A stretch of DNA of 38,471 bases from Aliitabrizicola sp031425325 (GCA_031425325.1 JANPJD010000252.1:1-38471); one strand, 5' to 3'. Shown: positions 22,666 to 31,550, counted from the first letter of the stretch. Translations and numbers: made by a program. Notes: generated from the letters alone by a model not told the origin.

Positions 22666-24579
22666 GTGGGTAACGCACGAAACATCGCGTTCTGGGTCGT
22701 CCTGTTTCTTTTGATTCTGGCACTCTTCAATCTGTTCAGCGGAGGCCAGACGGCCTCGTCGTCGCGCTCGATCTCGTATTCCGACTTCATCTCGCGCGTC
22801 GACGCGGGCGAAGTCGCGAGTGTGACGCTGGATGGCGAGCGGGTGCTGATCCGCACCACGGATGGCGGCCAGTTCGTCTCGATCAAGCCCGTCGGCGAAG
22901 AGATCACGCCGCGCCTGATCGAGCGCAATGTCGAGGTGCGGGCAGAACCGCAGGAACAGTCGGGCTTCTTCTCGCTGCTCTCGCTCTGGCTGCCGTTCCT
23001 CGTGCTGATCGGCATCTGGATCTTCTTCATGAACCGGATGCAGGGCGGCGGGCGCGGCGGCGCGATGGGCTTCGGCAAAAGCCGGGCGAAGTTGCTTACC
23101 GAAAAGCAGGGCCGCGTTACGTTTGACGACGTGGCCGGCATCGACGAGGCCAAGGAAGAGCTCGAGGAAATCGTCGAGTTCCTTCGCAATCCGCAGAAGT
23201 TCAGCCGCCTTGGCGGCAAGATCCCCAAGGGCGCCTTGCTGGTCGGCCCTCCGGGCACCGGCAAGACGCTGCTGGCCCGCGCCATCGCCGGTGAGGCGGG
23301 CGTGCCGTTCTTCACGATCTCGGGCTCGGACTTCGTCGAGATGTTCGTGGGCGTCGGCGCAAGCCGGGTGCGCGACATGTTCGAGCAGGCCAAGAAGAAT
23401 GCGCCTTGCATCGTCTTCATCGACGAGATCGACGCGGTGGGCCGTGCCCGCGGCGTGGGCATCGGCGGCGGCAACGACGAGCGCGAGCAGACGTTGAACC
23501 AGCTTCTGGTCGAGATGGACGGTTTCGAGGCGAACGAGGGCGTCATCATCGTCGCGGCCACCAACCGCAAGGACGTGCTCGACCCCGCCCTGTTGCGTCC
23601 GGGCCGCTTCGACCGGACGATCCATGTGCCGAACCCTGACATCAAGGGCCGCGAGAAGATCCTCAACGTCCATGCCCGCAAGACGCCGCTCGGGCCGGAT
23701 GTCGACCTGCGCCTAATCGCGCGCGGCACGCCGGGCTTTTCGGGTGCGGACCTGATGAACCTTGTGAACGAGGCGGCACTTCTGGCCGCGCGCGTCGGGC
23801 GTCGGTTCGTCACGATGAACGACTTCGAGAATGCCAAGGACAAGGTGATGATGGGGGCCGAGCGCCGTTCGATGGTGCTGACCGCCGACCAGAAGGAAAA
23901 GACCGCCTATCACGAGGCGGGCCACGCCATCGTCGGCATGAACATGCCCAAATGCGACCCGGTCTATAAGGCGACGATCATCCCCCGCGGCGGTGCGCTC
24001 GGCATGGTCGTGAGCCTGCCCGAGATGGACCGGCTCAACATGCACAAGGACGAGGGCAAGCAGAAGATCGCGATGACGATGGCAGGCAAGGCTGCCGAGA
24101 TTATCAAGTACGGCGAAGAGGGCGTCTCCTCGGGTCCGGCGGGCGACATTCAGCAGGCAAGTGCGCTGGCGCGTGCGATGGTGATGCGCTGGGGCATGTC
24201 CGAGGCAGTCGGGAACATCGACTATGCCGAAGCGCATGAGGGCTATCAGGGCAACACCGCTGGTTTCAGCGTGTCCGCGGACACCAAGACGTTGATCGAG
24301 ACCGAGGTGAAGCGGCTGATCGACGAGGGCTACCAGACGGCCTACCGCGTTCTGACCGAGAAGGCCGACGACTTCGAGCGCCTGGCGAAGGGCTTGCTGG
24401 AATACGAGACGCTGACGGGTGACGAGATCCGTAAGGTCATCGCCGGCGAGACGCTCGACAGCGGCGACGACAAGGGCGCACCGCCATCCGGGGGCAATGC
24501 GCCGAGCCTGATCGCGATCCCCAAGACCAAGCCCAAGGCCCCGCGCGGCGGCACGATGGAACCTGAACCGGCTGCCTGA
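22666..24579 (+). CDS. ftsH: ATP-dependent membrane zinc protease FtsH
   Basis: FtsH is a hexameric inner-membrane AAA+ protease that degrades unassembled membrane proteins and short-lived regulators. It has 637 residues. Membrane helices lie at about 5-23 and 103-122, with a periplasmic domain between them. Walker A is GPPGTGKT (194-201), followed by IVFIDEID and the second region of homology ALLRPGRFDR. The protease zinc site HEAGH is at 416-420. The tail is Pro/Lys-rich. The GTG at 22666 has a perfect AAGGAGG (22654-22660) five bases upstream; an ATG reading from 22603 would add 21 residues that do not fit the family. It ends at an intrinsic terminator. Confidence 0.96.
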   Translation: MGNARNIAFWVVLFLLILALFNLFSGGQTASSSRSISYSDFISRVDAGEVASVTLDGERVLIRTTDGGQFVSIKPVGEEITPRLIERNVEVRAEPQEQSGFFSLLSLWLPFLVLIGIWIFFMNRMQGGGRGGAMGFGKSRAKLLTEKQGRVTFDDVAGIDEAKEELEEIVEFLRNPQKFSRLGGKIPKGALLVGPPGTGKTLLARAIAGEAGVPFFTISGSDFVEMFVGVGASRVRDMFEQAKKNAPCIVFIDEIDAVGRARGVGIGGGNDEREQTLNQLLVEMDGFEANEGVIIVAATNRKDVLDPALLRPGRFDRTIHVPNPDIKGREKILNVHARKTPLGPDVDLRLIARGTPGFSGADLMNLVNEAALLAARVGRRFVTMNDFENAKDKVMMGAERRSMVLTADQKEKTAYHEAGHAIVGMNMPKCDPVYKATIIPRGGALGMVVSLPEMDRLNMHKDEGKQKIAMTMAGKAAEIIKYGEEGVSSGPAGDIQQASALARAMVMRWGMSEAVGNIDYAEAHEGYQGNTAGFSVSADTKTLIETEVKRLIDEGYQTAYRVLTEKADDFERLAKGLLEYETLTGDEIRKVIAGETLDSGDDKGAPPSGGNAPSLIAIPKTKPKAPRGGTMEPEPAA

Positions 24580-24604
24580 CGAAGACTGCGGGCAACAAGA
24601 ACAG

Positions 24605-24638
24605 ACCCCGGTGCCAGTGACATGGCTCCGGGGTTTTT
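24605..24638 (+). terminator. Rho-independent terminator of ftsH
   Basis: ACCCCGG (24605-24611) pairs with CCGGGGT (24628-24634). An inner GCCA/TGGC stem (24613-24616, 24623-24626) extends it past a T-T mismatch. TTTT follows the stem directly. Confidence 0.85.
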
Positions 24639-24664
24639 CGTTGCAGGGTGCCTTGGTGCTGCAC

Positions 24665-24693
24665 TGGACGCCTCGGCGTACCGACCCTAGTCT
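24665..24693 (+). promoter_or_regulatory. Possible promoter of the MOSC gene
   Basis: TGGACG (24665-24670), 17 bases, then TAGTCT (24688-24693). It lies between the ftsH terminator and the MOSC start, 47 bases before the ATG. Both elements are only partial consensus matches. Confidence 0.35.
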
Positions 24694-24740
24694 GGCCGCC
24701 CCGATGGCCTCTGGCCTCGTCGTTGCGATAAGGACCCGCC

Positions 24741-25340
24741 ATGCCCACCCTGATCGAAGCCCCCTTCGCTGCCCGCATCGTCTGGCTGGGAACCGTGGCA
24801 GACCGCGAGGCGGCGCTGGCCTCGGTCGCCGTGCCGTCCTTGCAGGCGGGTTTCGACGGACCTGCGGGCGAGGCGCATGGCGGGCTGACGCGGCCGTCCT
24901 GCTCGCGGGTGGCGAACCTCTACCCTCGTGAGACGACGATCGCCAACGTCCGCCAGTTCTCGGTCCTGAGCGCCGAAGAGCTTGCCGAGATCGCAGCACG
25001 GATGCACGTCGAGCGCCTCGACCCCACCCTTGTCGGGGCGACGATGGTGGTGGAGGGCATTCCCGACTTCAGCCATGTGCCGCCCTCGTCGCGCCTGCAA
25101 TCGCCGGATGGCACGACCCTTGTCGTCGACATGGAGAACCGCCCCTGCGTGCTGCCCGCCAAACCCATCGAGGCGGCGATGCCGGGGACCGGCCGCGCCT
25201 TCAAGGCGGCGGCGAACGGGCGGCGCGGGGTGACGGCCTGGGTGGAGCGTGAGGGCACGCTGCGCGTGGGCGACAACCTGCGCCTTTTCGTGCCCGATCA
25301 ACGCGCCTGGTCGGAGCTTGCAGCAGTCCGCCGCGCCTGA
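24741..25340 (+). CDS. MOSC domain protein
   Basis: A 199-residue soluble protein with the MOSC pattern (molybdenum cofactor sulfurase C-terminal domain). RQFSVLSAEELAEIAARM is followed by PTLVGATMVVEGIPDFSHVPPSSRL. The conserved cysteine is C136 in NRPC, and RRGVTAWVEREGTLRVGDNLRLFVP is near the end. MOSC proteins bind the molybdenum cofactor or move sulfur; standalone members like this one mostly lack a defined substrate. No molybdenum genes lie nearby. AAGGA precedes the ATG at 24741. The gene is bounded by the ftsH terminator and a small hairpin (25343-25359). Confidence 0.82.
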   Translation: MPTLIEAPFAARIVWLGTVADREAALASVAVPSLQAGFDGPAGEAHGGLTRPSCSRVANLYPRETTIANVRQFSVLSAEELAEIAARMHVERLDPTLVGATMVVEGIPDFSHVPPSSRLQSPDGTTLVVDMENRPCVLPAKPIEAAMPGTGRAFKAAANGRRGVTAWVEREGTLRVGDNLRLFVPDQRAWSELAAVRRA

Positions 25341-25342
25341 CG

Positions 25343-25359
25343 CTGCCGAAAAGCGGCAG
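25343..25359 (+). terminator. Small hairpin after the MOSC gene
   Basis: CTGCCG (25343-25348) pairs with CGGCAG (25354-25359) around the loop AAAAG, two bases after the MOSC stop. No T-tract follows, so termination here would be weak. It may instead be a leader hairpin of fhs. Confidence 0.35.
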
Positions 25360-25448
25360 GGATCGGTCGGAAATCCGCCGTCCTGCGGCACGCGGCCCCG
25401 CTAAACACGAAACCAGCAGGGCGGGGGTGCCCGACGAGGAGTGTCCGA

Positions 25449-27122
25449 ATGGCCGTCAAGACCGACATCGAGATCGCGCGCGAGGCGGCGAAGAAGCCCA
25501 TCCTCGAGATCGGGGCCAAGCTGGGTATCCCGTCCGAGAGCCTGCTTCCTTACGGCCACGACAAGGCGAAAGTCGGCCAGGACTTCATCCGGGGACTTCA
25601 GGGCAGGCCCGACGGCAAGCTGATCCACGTGACGGCGATCAACCCGACCCCGGCGGGCGAGGGCAAGACGCCCACGACCGTGGGGCTCGGCGACGGGCTG
25701 AACCGCATCGGCAAGCGCGCCGTCGTCTGCATCCGCGAGGCGAGCCTTGGCCCCAACTTCGGGATGAAGGGCGGGGCTGCGGGCGGCGGCTACGCGCAGG
25801 TCGTGCCGATGGAAGAGATGAACCTTCACTTCACGGGCGACTTCCACGCGATCACCAGCGCCCACAACCTTCTGTCGGCGCTGATCGACAACCACATCTA
25901 CTGGGGTAATGCGCTCGACATCGACGAGCGTCGCATCGTCTGGCGGCGTGTCATGGACATGAACGACCGCGCGCTGCGCGACATGGTCGTGTCGCTGGGT
26001 GGCGTCGCGAACGGCTTTCCGCGCCAGACCGGGTTCGATATCACCGTGGCCTCCGAGGTCATGGCGATCCTCTGCCTGTCGCGCGACCTCGCCGATCTGG
26101 AAAAGCGCCTCGGCGATATCGTGGTGGCTTACACGCGCGAGAAGAAGCCGATCTATGCGCGTGACCTCAAGGCCGATGGTGCGATGACGGTGCTGCTGAA
26201 AGACGCGATGCAGCCCAACCTCGTGCAGACGCTGGAAAACAACCCGGCCTTCGTCCACGGCGGGCCGTTCGCGAACATCGCGCATGGCTGCAATTCGGTC
26301 ATCGCGACGACGACCGCGCTGAAGCTCGGCGAGTATGTGGTGACCGAGGCGGGCTTCGGGGCCGACCTCGGGGCCGAGAAGTTCTTCGACATCAAGTGCC
26401 GCAAGGCGGGGCTGAAGCCGGCGGCGGCGGTGATCGTGGCCACCGTGCGGGCGATGAAGATGAACGGCGGGGTGGCCAAAGCAGACCTCGGTTCGGAAAA
26501 TGTCGGCGCGGTGCAGAAGGGCTGCCCGAACCTCGGTCGCCACATCGCGAATGTGAAGGGCTTTGGCGTGCCGGTCGTCGTCGCGATCAACCATTTCTTC
26601 AGCGACACCGACGCCGAGATCGCCGCCGTGAAGGCCTATGTGGCCGAACAGGGGGCCGAGGCGATCCTCTGCAAGCATTGGGCGCAGGGCTCGGCGGGGA
26701 TCGAGGAGCTGGCGCACAAGGTCGTGGCGCTGGCCGAAGGGCCGTCGAACTTCGCCCCGCTTTATCCCGACGCGATGCCGCTGTTCGAAAAGATCGAGAC
26801 CATCGCGAAGCGCATCTACCACGCGGACGAGGTGATTGCGGATACCTCCATCCGCGACCAGTTGAAGGTGTGGGAGGCGGCGGGCTACGGCCATCTACCG
26901 ATCTGCATTGCCAAGACCCAGTACAGCTTCACGACCGATCCGACCGTGCGCGGCGCGCCGACCGGCCACAGCGTGCCGGTGCGCGAGGTGCGGCTTTCGG
27001 CGGGCGCGGGTTTTGTCGTCGCGATCTGCGGCGAGATCATGACGATGCCCGGCCTGCCGCGGGTGCCTTCGGCCGAGGTGATCCGTCTGAACGCCGCCGG
27101 TCAGGTCGAGGGGCTGTTCTGA
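25449..27122 (+). CDS. fhs: Formate--tetrahydrofolate ligase
   Basis: Fhs joins formate to tetrahydrofolate with ATP hydrolysis, giving 10-formyl-THF. It has 557 residues, the usual length. The nucleotide-binding loop is PAGEGKT (68-74) within INPTPAGEGKTPTTVGL. Other family stretches are REASLGPNFGMKGGAAGGGYAQV, NLHFTGDFHAI, and VTEAGFGADLGAEKFFDIKC. GAGGAG precedes the ATG at 25449. A chorismate mutase gene and folD follow; with FolD the pair interconverts 10-formyl-, methenyl- and methylene-THF, so one-carbon units from formate can reach purine, serine and methionine synthesis. Confidence 0.96.
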   Translation: MAVKTDIEIAREAAKKPILEIGAKLGIPSESLLPYGHDKAKVGQDFIRGLQGRPDGKLIHVTAINPTPAGEGKTPTTVGLGDGLNRIGKRAVVCIREASLGPNFGMKGGAAGGGYAQVVPMEEMNLHFTGDFHAITSAHNLLSALIDNHIYWGNALDIDERRIVWRRVMDMNDRALRDMVVSLGGVANGFPRQTGFDITVASEVMAILCLSRDLADLEKRLGDIVVAYTREKKPIYARDLKADGAMTVLLKDAMQPNLVQTLENNPAFVHGGPFANIAHGCNSVIATTTALKLGEYVVTEAGFGADLGAEKFFDIKCRKAGLKPAAAVIVATVRAMKMNGGVAKADLGSENVGAVQKGCPNLGRHIANVKGFGVPVVVAINHFFSDTDAEIAAVKAYVAEQGAEAILCKHWAQGSAGIEELAHKVVALAEGPSNFAPLYPDAMPLFEKIETIAKRIYHADEVIADTSIRDQLKVWEAAGYGHLPICIAKTQYSFTTDPTVRGAPTGHSVPVREVRLSAGAGFVVAICGEIMTMPGLPRVPSAEVIRLNAAGQVEGLF

Positions 27123-27134
27123 CGCCGCGTCGCG

Positions 27135-27163
27135 TTGCGGGAAGCAGCGGCCCGCGCTAAGAC
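27135..27163 (+). promoter_or_regulatory. Possible promoter before the chorismate mutase gene
   Basis: TTGCGG (27135-27140), 17 bases, then TAAGAC (27158-27163), 27 bases before the ATG. It shares spacing and -10 form with the elements at 13975 and 15620. The -10 element overlaps the loop of the hairpin at 27150-27169. Confidence 0.35.
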
Positions 27164-27169
27164 GCGGGC
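27150..27169 (+). terminator. Hairpin between fhs and the chorismate mutase gene
   Basis: GCCCGCG (27150-27156) pairs with CGCGGGC (27163-27169) around the loop CTAAGA. GGTTTCCTT follows. It begins 28 bases after the fhs stop and could cause partial termination, lowering expression of the genes downstream. Confidence 0.4.
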
Positions 27170-27190
27170 GGTTTCCTTGGAGGCGTAGCG

Positions 27191-27508
27191 ATGAAGACCC
27201 CGGTGGAGTGCAGCACGATGGCCGACATCCGGGCCGAGATCGACCGCATCGACGAGGAACTGGTGACGCTGTTCGCCGCCCGTGCCGCCTACATCGACCG
27301 CGCGGGCGAGATCAAGGCCGAGATCGGACTGCCCGCCCGGATCGGGAGCCGGGTCGAAGAGGTCGTTGGCAATGTCCGCCGCCACGCAGTCGCGCACGGC
27401 CTGCCGCCCGAACTGGTCGAGAAGCTGTGGCGGCGGTTGATCGACTGGTCCATTGCACGCGAAGAGTCCGTGCTGGGGCCGGACTCGCTACGGGGGGACA
27501 AGGAATGA
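27191..27508 (+). CDS. AroQ-type chorismate mutase
   Basis: A 105-residue, all-helical protein of the type II chorismate mutase family, which converts chorismate to prephenate for phenylalanine and tyrosine. The key residues R14, R31 and K42 keep the spacing (17 and 11) of R11, R28 and K39 in E. coli chorismate mutase. The C-terminal helix has LVEKLWRRLIDWSIAREES. Short relatives include isochorismate-pyruvate lyase (PchB), and sequence alone does not exclude that activity, but no salicylate or siderophore genes lie nearby. GGAGG precedes the ATG at 27191. The stop overlaps the folD start (ATGA), so it is coupled to a folate gene. Confidence 0.85.
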   Translation: MKTPVECSTMADIRAEIDRIDEELVTLFAARAAYIDRAGEIKAEIGLPARIGSRVEEVVGNVRRHAVAHGLPPELVEKLWRRLIDWSIAREESVLGPDSLRGDKE

Positions 27509-28383
27509 CTGCGACCGTGATCGACGGCAAGGCCTTCGCCGCGCGGGTGCGCGCCGACGTCGCGCGCCATGTGGCGGGGCTGGGTGTCCAGCCGGGCCTT
27601 GCGGTCGTTCTGGTCGGTGAGGACCCGGCGAGCCAAGTCTATGTTCGCAACAAGCATGCCTCGACCGTCGAGGTCGGCATGGCTTCCTTCGAGCATCGGC
27701 TGCCCGAGGACACGCCCGAGGCAGACCTGCTGGCGCTGGTCGCGCGCCTCAACGCGGACCCTGCCGTGCATGGCATACTGGTACAACTGCCGTTGCCGGG
27801 GCACTTGAACGCCGACCTCGTGATCAACGCGATCGACCCAGCCAAGGACGTGGACGGCTTTCACATCTCGAACGTGGGGCGCCTTGGAACTGGGCAGAAG
27901 GCGATGGTGCCCTGTACCCCGCTCGGCTGCCTGATGCTGTTGCGCGACCACCACGGCGCACTTGCCGGGATGAACGCGGTGGTTGTTGGCCGCAGCAACA
28001 TCGTCGGCAAGCCGATGGCGCAACTGCTGCTGGGCGACAGCTGCACCGTCACGATCGCCCACAGCCGGACGCGCGATCTTGCGGCCGTCTGCCGGGGCGC
28101 GGATATCTTGGTGGCGGCCGTGGGGCGGCCCGAGATGATCGACGGCAGCTTTGTCAGGCCGGGGGCGACCGTGATCGACGTCGGCATCAACCGGGTCGAG
28201 CGTGACGGCAAGCCGCGCCTCGTCGGCGATGTACATTACGCAAGCGCCGCCGCCGTGGCGGGGGCGATCACGCCGGTGCCGGGCGGCGTCGGTCCCATGA
28301 CCATCGCCTGCCTTCTCGCCAACACCCTGACGGCCTGTTGCCGCGCCCACGGCCTGCCCGAGCCCGAGGGGCTGACCGCCTAA
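27505..28383 (+). CDS. folD: Methylenetetrahydrofolate dehydrogenase / cyclohydrolase FolD
   Basis: FolD is a bifunctional enzyme that oxidises 5,10-methylene-THF with NADP+ and hydrolyses the methenyl product to 10-formyl-THF. It has 292 residues. Signature YVRNKHASTVEVG carries Y46 and catalytic K50. Further family stretches are GILVQLPLPGHLN, the NADP loop VVVGRSNIVGKPMAQLLL, and PVPGGVGPMTIACLL. The ATG overlaps the upstream stop by four bases, with GGGGGA as ribosome binding site. At its 3' end the TAA overlaps the stop of the convergent pdeM gene. Confidence 0.96.
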   Translation: MTATVIDGKAFAARVRADVARHVAGLGVQPGLAVVLVGEDPASQVYVRNKHASTVEVGMASFEHRLPEDTPEADLLALVARLNADPAVHGILVQLPLPGHLNADLVINAIDPAKDVDGFHISNVGRLGTGQKAMVPCTPLGCLMLLRDHHGALAGMNAVVVGRSNIVGKPMAQLLLGDSCTVTIAHSRTRDLAAVCRGADILVAAVGRPEMIDGSFVRPGATVIDVGINRVERDGKPRLVGDVHYASAAAVAGAITPVPGGVGPMTIACLLANTLTACCRAHGLPEPEGLTA

Positions 28384-29057
28384 CCGGCCATGCGCGGCAT
28401 CGGCACCACGAGCGAGCGCGTGCCCGTCAGAACCGCAAGCGCGCCCGGTTCCATAAGGGTACTGAGCTTCGCATCCGACGCGCGCAGCCCGCCCGTGTAG
28501 CAGCCATAGGCGGGCAGAATCACGCGGACCCCGTCGATCAGGAAGCAGGGGCGGCTGCGACCCGCGATCGCGGCCTTGGGGTGGTAGTGGCCCGACACCT
28601 CGGCGCTTGCTCCGACCCGCGCGATGTGTCGGAAGGTCAGCGGACCAAGCGGCACCTCGTCACGCATCGTGCCGTCGAGCGATAGCGGGGCCGGGTCGTG
28701 ATTGCCCGCGATCCAGGTCCATTCGCGCCCCGCCATCATCCGGGCCAGCCAAAGGGTCTCGTCCTCGGTCAGGCTGCCCTCGGCATCGGCATCGTCAAAG
28801 CTGTCGCCAAGGCAGATCACCTGCCGCGCTGCGGTTGCCACAAGGTCGCTGTCGAGCCGCTGCAACGTCTCACGCGTCTCGTAGGGAGGCAGCAAGGTGC
28901 CGCCGCGCCGGGCCATCCGCTCGGCTTTGCCAAGGTGCAGGTCCGAGACGCAGAGCAGACCTTGCGATGGCCAGTGGAGCGCGCCCGAGGGCAGGGCGAG
29001 CAGGATTTCCCCGGCGAAGGTGAAGGCATATGCGTTCATCCTTCGTTCGTGCCGCAT
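28380..29057 (-). CDS. pdeM: Ligase-associated DNA damage response endonuclease PdeM
   Basis: A 225-residue calcineurin-like metallophosphoesterase. The metal-binding motifs are complete: SDLHLG (D39, H41), GDSFDD (D85), GNHD (119-121) and GHYH (H157, H159). PdeM proteins are encoded with an Lhr-like helicase, an ATP-dependent DNA ligase and a beta-lactamase-fold exonuclease in a predicted DNA-repair cluster; only the helicase is present here. The ATG at 29057 has GGGGGG seven bases upstream; an ATG at 29039 would be six residues shorter with a poorly spaced site. It follows the helicase stop by 21 bases. Its stop overlaps that of the convergent folD. Confidence 0.88.
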   Translation of the reverse strand: MRHERRMNAYAFTFAGEILLALPSGALHWPSQGLLCVSDLHLGKAERMARRGGTLLPPYETRETLQRLDSDLVATAARQVICLGDSFDDADAEGSLTEDETLWLARMMAGREWTWIAGNHDPAPLSLDGTMRDEVPLGPLTFRHIARVGASAEVSGHYHPKAAIAGRSRPCFLIDGVRVILPAYGCYTGGLRASDAKLSTLMEPGALAVLTGTRSLVVPMPRMAG

Positions 29058-29078
29058 CGGACAGCCCCCCGCAAGGGG

Positions 29079-31475
29079 TCAGGCAAGGCCTGCGGCGATC
29101 ATCAGCCGACCGGCGGCTTCCTCCATCAGCCGCTCGCGCCCGGCGCCCTCGACCGGGACGCGGCCCATCTCGAGGAACATCGGGGCGGACAGGGGCGAAG
29201 GGCGCGTCAGGCGCACCGTGTCGATGCGTCCCTGCACGCGGGCGAACATCTCTTCGATCCGTCCGAAATCGACCAGGCCGCGCAGCGCTTCCTCGCGCGT
29301 GATCTCCAACATCAGGTGGCCGGGATCGTATTTCTGAAGCGTGTCGTAGAGGATATCGGAACTGAACGTTGCCTGCCGCCCCGTCTTCCGGCGTCCCTGA
29401 TGCGTGCGCTCGATCAGCCCCGCGACGATGCCCACGTTGCGGAAGGTGCGCTTCATCACCGCGTTGCCCTGAAGCCAGCCCTCCAGCCCTTCGCGCAGGC
29501 GGGCCGGATCGAACAGCGCCGCCGTCTCGGTCACGGCATCTAGACCCCAGATCAGCGTGGCATAATCCGTTGCGACGAACCCAAGCGGATGCAGCCCCTC
29601 TTCCTCCATCCGTTTCGTCAGAAGAAGACCGAGCGTCTGCTGCGCGTTGCGCCCTGCAAAGCCGTAGACGCACAGATGCTCGCGCGCCTCGTAGGGGAAG
29701 CTTTCGACCAGAAGGCGCTCGGGCTCGGGCAGGCGCGAGACCTTGCGCTGCAGCGCCAGCCATTCGGCAGTGTGGCGCGGCAACTCGGGCCAGGACGGCT
29801 CCTGGAACATCCGCAGGATGCGGTGGGTCAGCAGGGTCGAGGTTGCGAACTTGGTGCCCATGAAGGTCGCGATGCGCGGCTCTTTCCCCGGCTGGCGCGT
29901 GACCTCGACGGTCAACTCGCGCAGCCCCTCGTAGCGCACGACCTGGCCCCCCATCAGGAAGGTGTCGCCCGCGCTGAGGGTCGCGGCGAACCCCTCCTCG
30001 ATCTCGCCCAGCGGCGTGCCGCCCGCGCGGTTCTTCAGCCGCACCTTCACGAGGTCGGTGTCGATGATCGTGCCAAGGTTCATGCGGATCACCTGCGCGC
30101 TGCGCGGATCGCGCAGGTGCCACAGATCGCCCGTCCGCTTGAGCCGCTGCCAGCGGTCATAGGCGCGCAGCGCATAGCCCCCCGTCGCCACGAAATCGAG
30201 GCAGGCGTCGAACTCCGACCGCGTAAGGTGCCGGTACGGCCCCGCCGTCGTTACCTCGGCGTAAAGCGCATCGGGCTCTAGCGGCCCCGCGCAGGCCAGA
30301 AGCAGGATATGCTGGCAAAGGACATCGCGCGGCCCCGGTCCGCGCGGCTCTCCATCTAGGTCGTGGTCGCGCGCGGCCTCGAGCGCCGCACGGCACTCGA
30401 CCACCTCGAAGCGGTTGGCTGGCACGAGGAGCGCCTTCGAGGGCGCATTGTAGCGGTGGTTCGCCCGCCCGATCCGCTGCACAAGGCGCTTCACGTTCTT
30501 CGGGGCCCCCACCTGGATCACCAGATCCACATCTCCCCAGTCGATCCCCAGATCGAGGCTGCCGGTACAGACGATCGCCCGCAGCTGCCCCGCGACCATC
30601 GCCTGCTCGACCTTTTCGCGCTGCTCGCGCGCCAGGCTGCCATGGTGGATGCCGATCGGCAGGTCGTCGTCGTTGGCAAGCCACAGGTTGTGAAAGAAGA
30701 TCTCGGCCTGCGCGCGGGTGTTGTGGAAGATGAGCGTCGTCTTGTGCCGCCTGACCTCGGCCAGCACCTCGGGGATCGCGTGGCGCGCGCCGCCCCCCGA
30801 CCAGGGCGGGGCGGCCGCGGTTTCCAGCATCGCGATGTCAGGCTCGGGGCCGGGATCGGCGACGAGGATGCCGCAGGGCCGGGGGTGACACGCAAGGTAG
30901 CGCGCAAGCGCCGGGGGGTCCTCGACCGTTGCCGACAGGCCCACCCGGCGCAGCCCCGGCGCCAGCGCCTCGAGCCGCGAAAGCGCCAGCATCAGCTGGT
31001 CGCCGCGCTTGCTTTCGGCGAGTGCGTGGATCTCGTCGACGATCACCCGGCGCAGGCCCGCGAAGATGCGCGGCGCATCCTCGTAGCTCAGCAGAAGCGC
31101 CAGGCTTTCCGGCGTCGTTAGCAGGATATGCGGCGGATCGGCGCGCTGGCGACGGCGCTGGCTGTAGCTCGTGTCGCCCGTCCTGTCCTCGATGCGGATG
31201 GCAAGGCCAGCCCCCTCGACGGGCGCGCGCAGGTTGCGCCGGATGTCGGCGGTCAGCGCCTTGAGGGGCGAGACGTAGAGCGTATGCAGACCGTCATGGC
31301 CCCCGGCCAGCTCGGCCAGCGAGGGCAGGAACCCCGCCATCGTCTTGCCGCCCCCCGTCGGCGCGATGAGCAATGTCGCGGGATCGCCCGCCCGCGCCAG
31401 CATCTCCTCCTGGTGCGGATGCAGCGACCAGCCTTTGGCGACAAACCAACGAGAAAGGGAGTCGGGCAAGCGCAT
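29079..31475 (-). CDS. Ligase-associated DEXH-box (Lhr-like) helicase
   Basis: A 798-residue superfamily 2 helicase of the Lhr-core type. Walker A PTGGGKT is at 39-45 and the DEIH box at 147-150. SATVEDPPALARYLACHP marks motif III. Motifs V and VI appear as VCTGSLDLGIDWGDVDLVIQVG and QRIGRANHR. The C-terminal 350 residues fit the Lhr winged-helix and core domains. The size matches ligase-associated helicases, not the 1,500-residue full Lhr. The ATG at 31475 gives MRLPDSLSRWF; a GTG at 31484 would add three residues. It forms a two-gene unit with pdeM. Its 5' region (31476-31551) has no clear promoter. Confidence 0.9.
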   Translation of the reverse strand: MRLPDSLSRWFVAKGWSLHPHQEEMLARAGDPATLLIAPTGGGKTMAGFLPSLAELAGGHDGLHTLYVSPLKALTADIRRNLRAPVEGAGLAIRIEDRTGDTSYSQRRRQRADPPHILLTTPESLALLLSYEDAPRIFAGLRRVIVDEIHALAESKRGDQLMLALSRLEALAPGLRRVGLSATVEDPPALARYLACHPRPCGILVADPGPEPDIAMLETAAAPPWSGGGARHAIPEVLAEVRRHKTTLIFHNTRAQAEIFFHNLWLANDDDLPIGIHHGSLAREQREKVEQAMVAGQLRAIVCTGSLDLGIDWGDVDLVIQVGAPKNVKRLVQRIGRANHRYNAPSKALLVPANRFEVVECRAALEAARDHDLDGEPRGPGPRDVLCQHILLLACAGPLEPDALYAEVTTAGPYRHLTRSEFDACLDFVATGGYALRAYDRWQRLKRTGDLWHLRDPRSAQVIRMNLGTIIDTDLVKVRLKNRAGGTPLGEIEEGFAATLSAGDTFLMGGQVVRYEGLRELTVEVTRQPGKEPRIATFMGTKFATSTLLTHRILRMFQEPSWPELPRHTAEWLALQRKVSRLPEPERLLVESFPYEAREHLCVYGFAGRNAQQTLGLLLTKRMEEEGLHPLGFVATDYATLIWGLDAVTETAALFDPARLREGLEGWLQGNAVMKRTFRNVGIVAGLIERTHQGRRKTGRQATFSSDILYDTLQKYDPGHLMLEITREEALRGLVDFGRIEEMFARVQGRIDTVRLTRPSPLSAPMFLEMGRVPVEGAGRERLMEEAAGRLMIAAGLA

Positions 31476-31550
31476 ACAGCCCACCTAGGCCGCCACTGGC
31501 GAGAAGAAAAGGCCGCCCGATCTTGCGATGCCTTCTCATTCACTTTGGCA

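Noticed and set aside
25341..25448. A folate (THF) riboswitch before fhs
   Set aside because: The leader is only about 108 bases with one small hairpin; I see no conserved riboswitch core, and the known THF class is mainly in Gram-positive bacteria.
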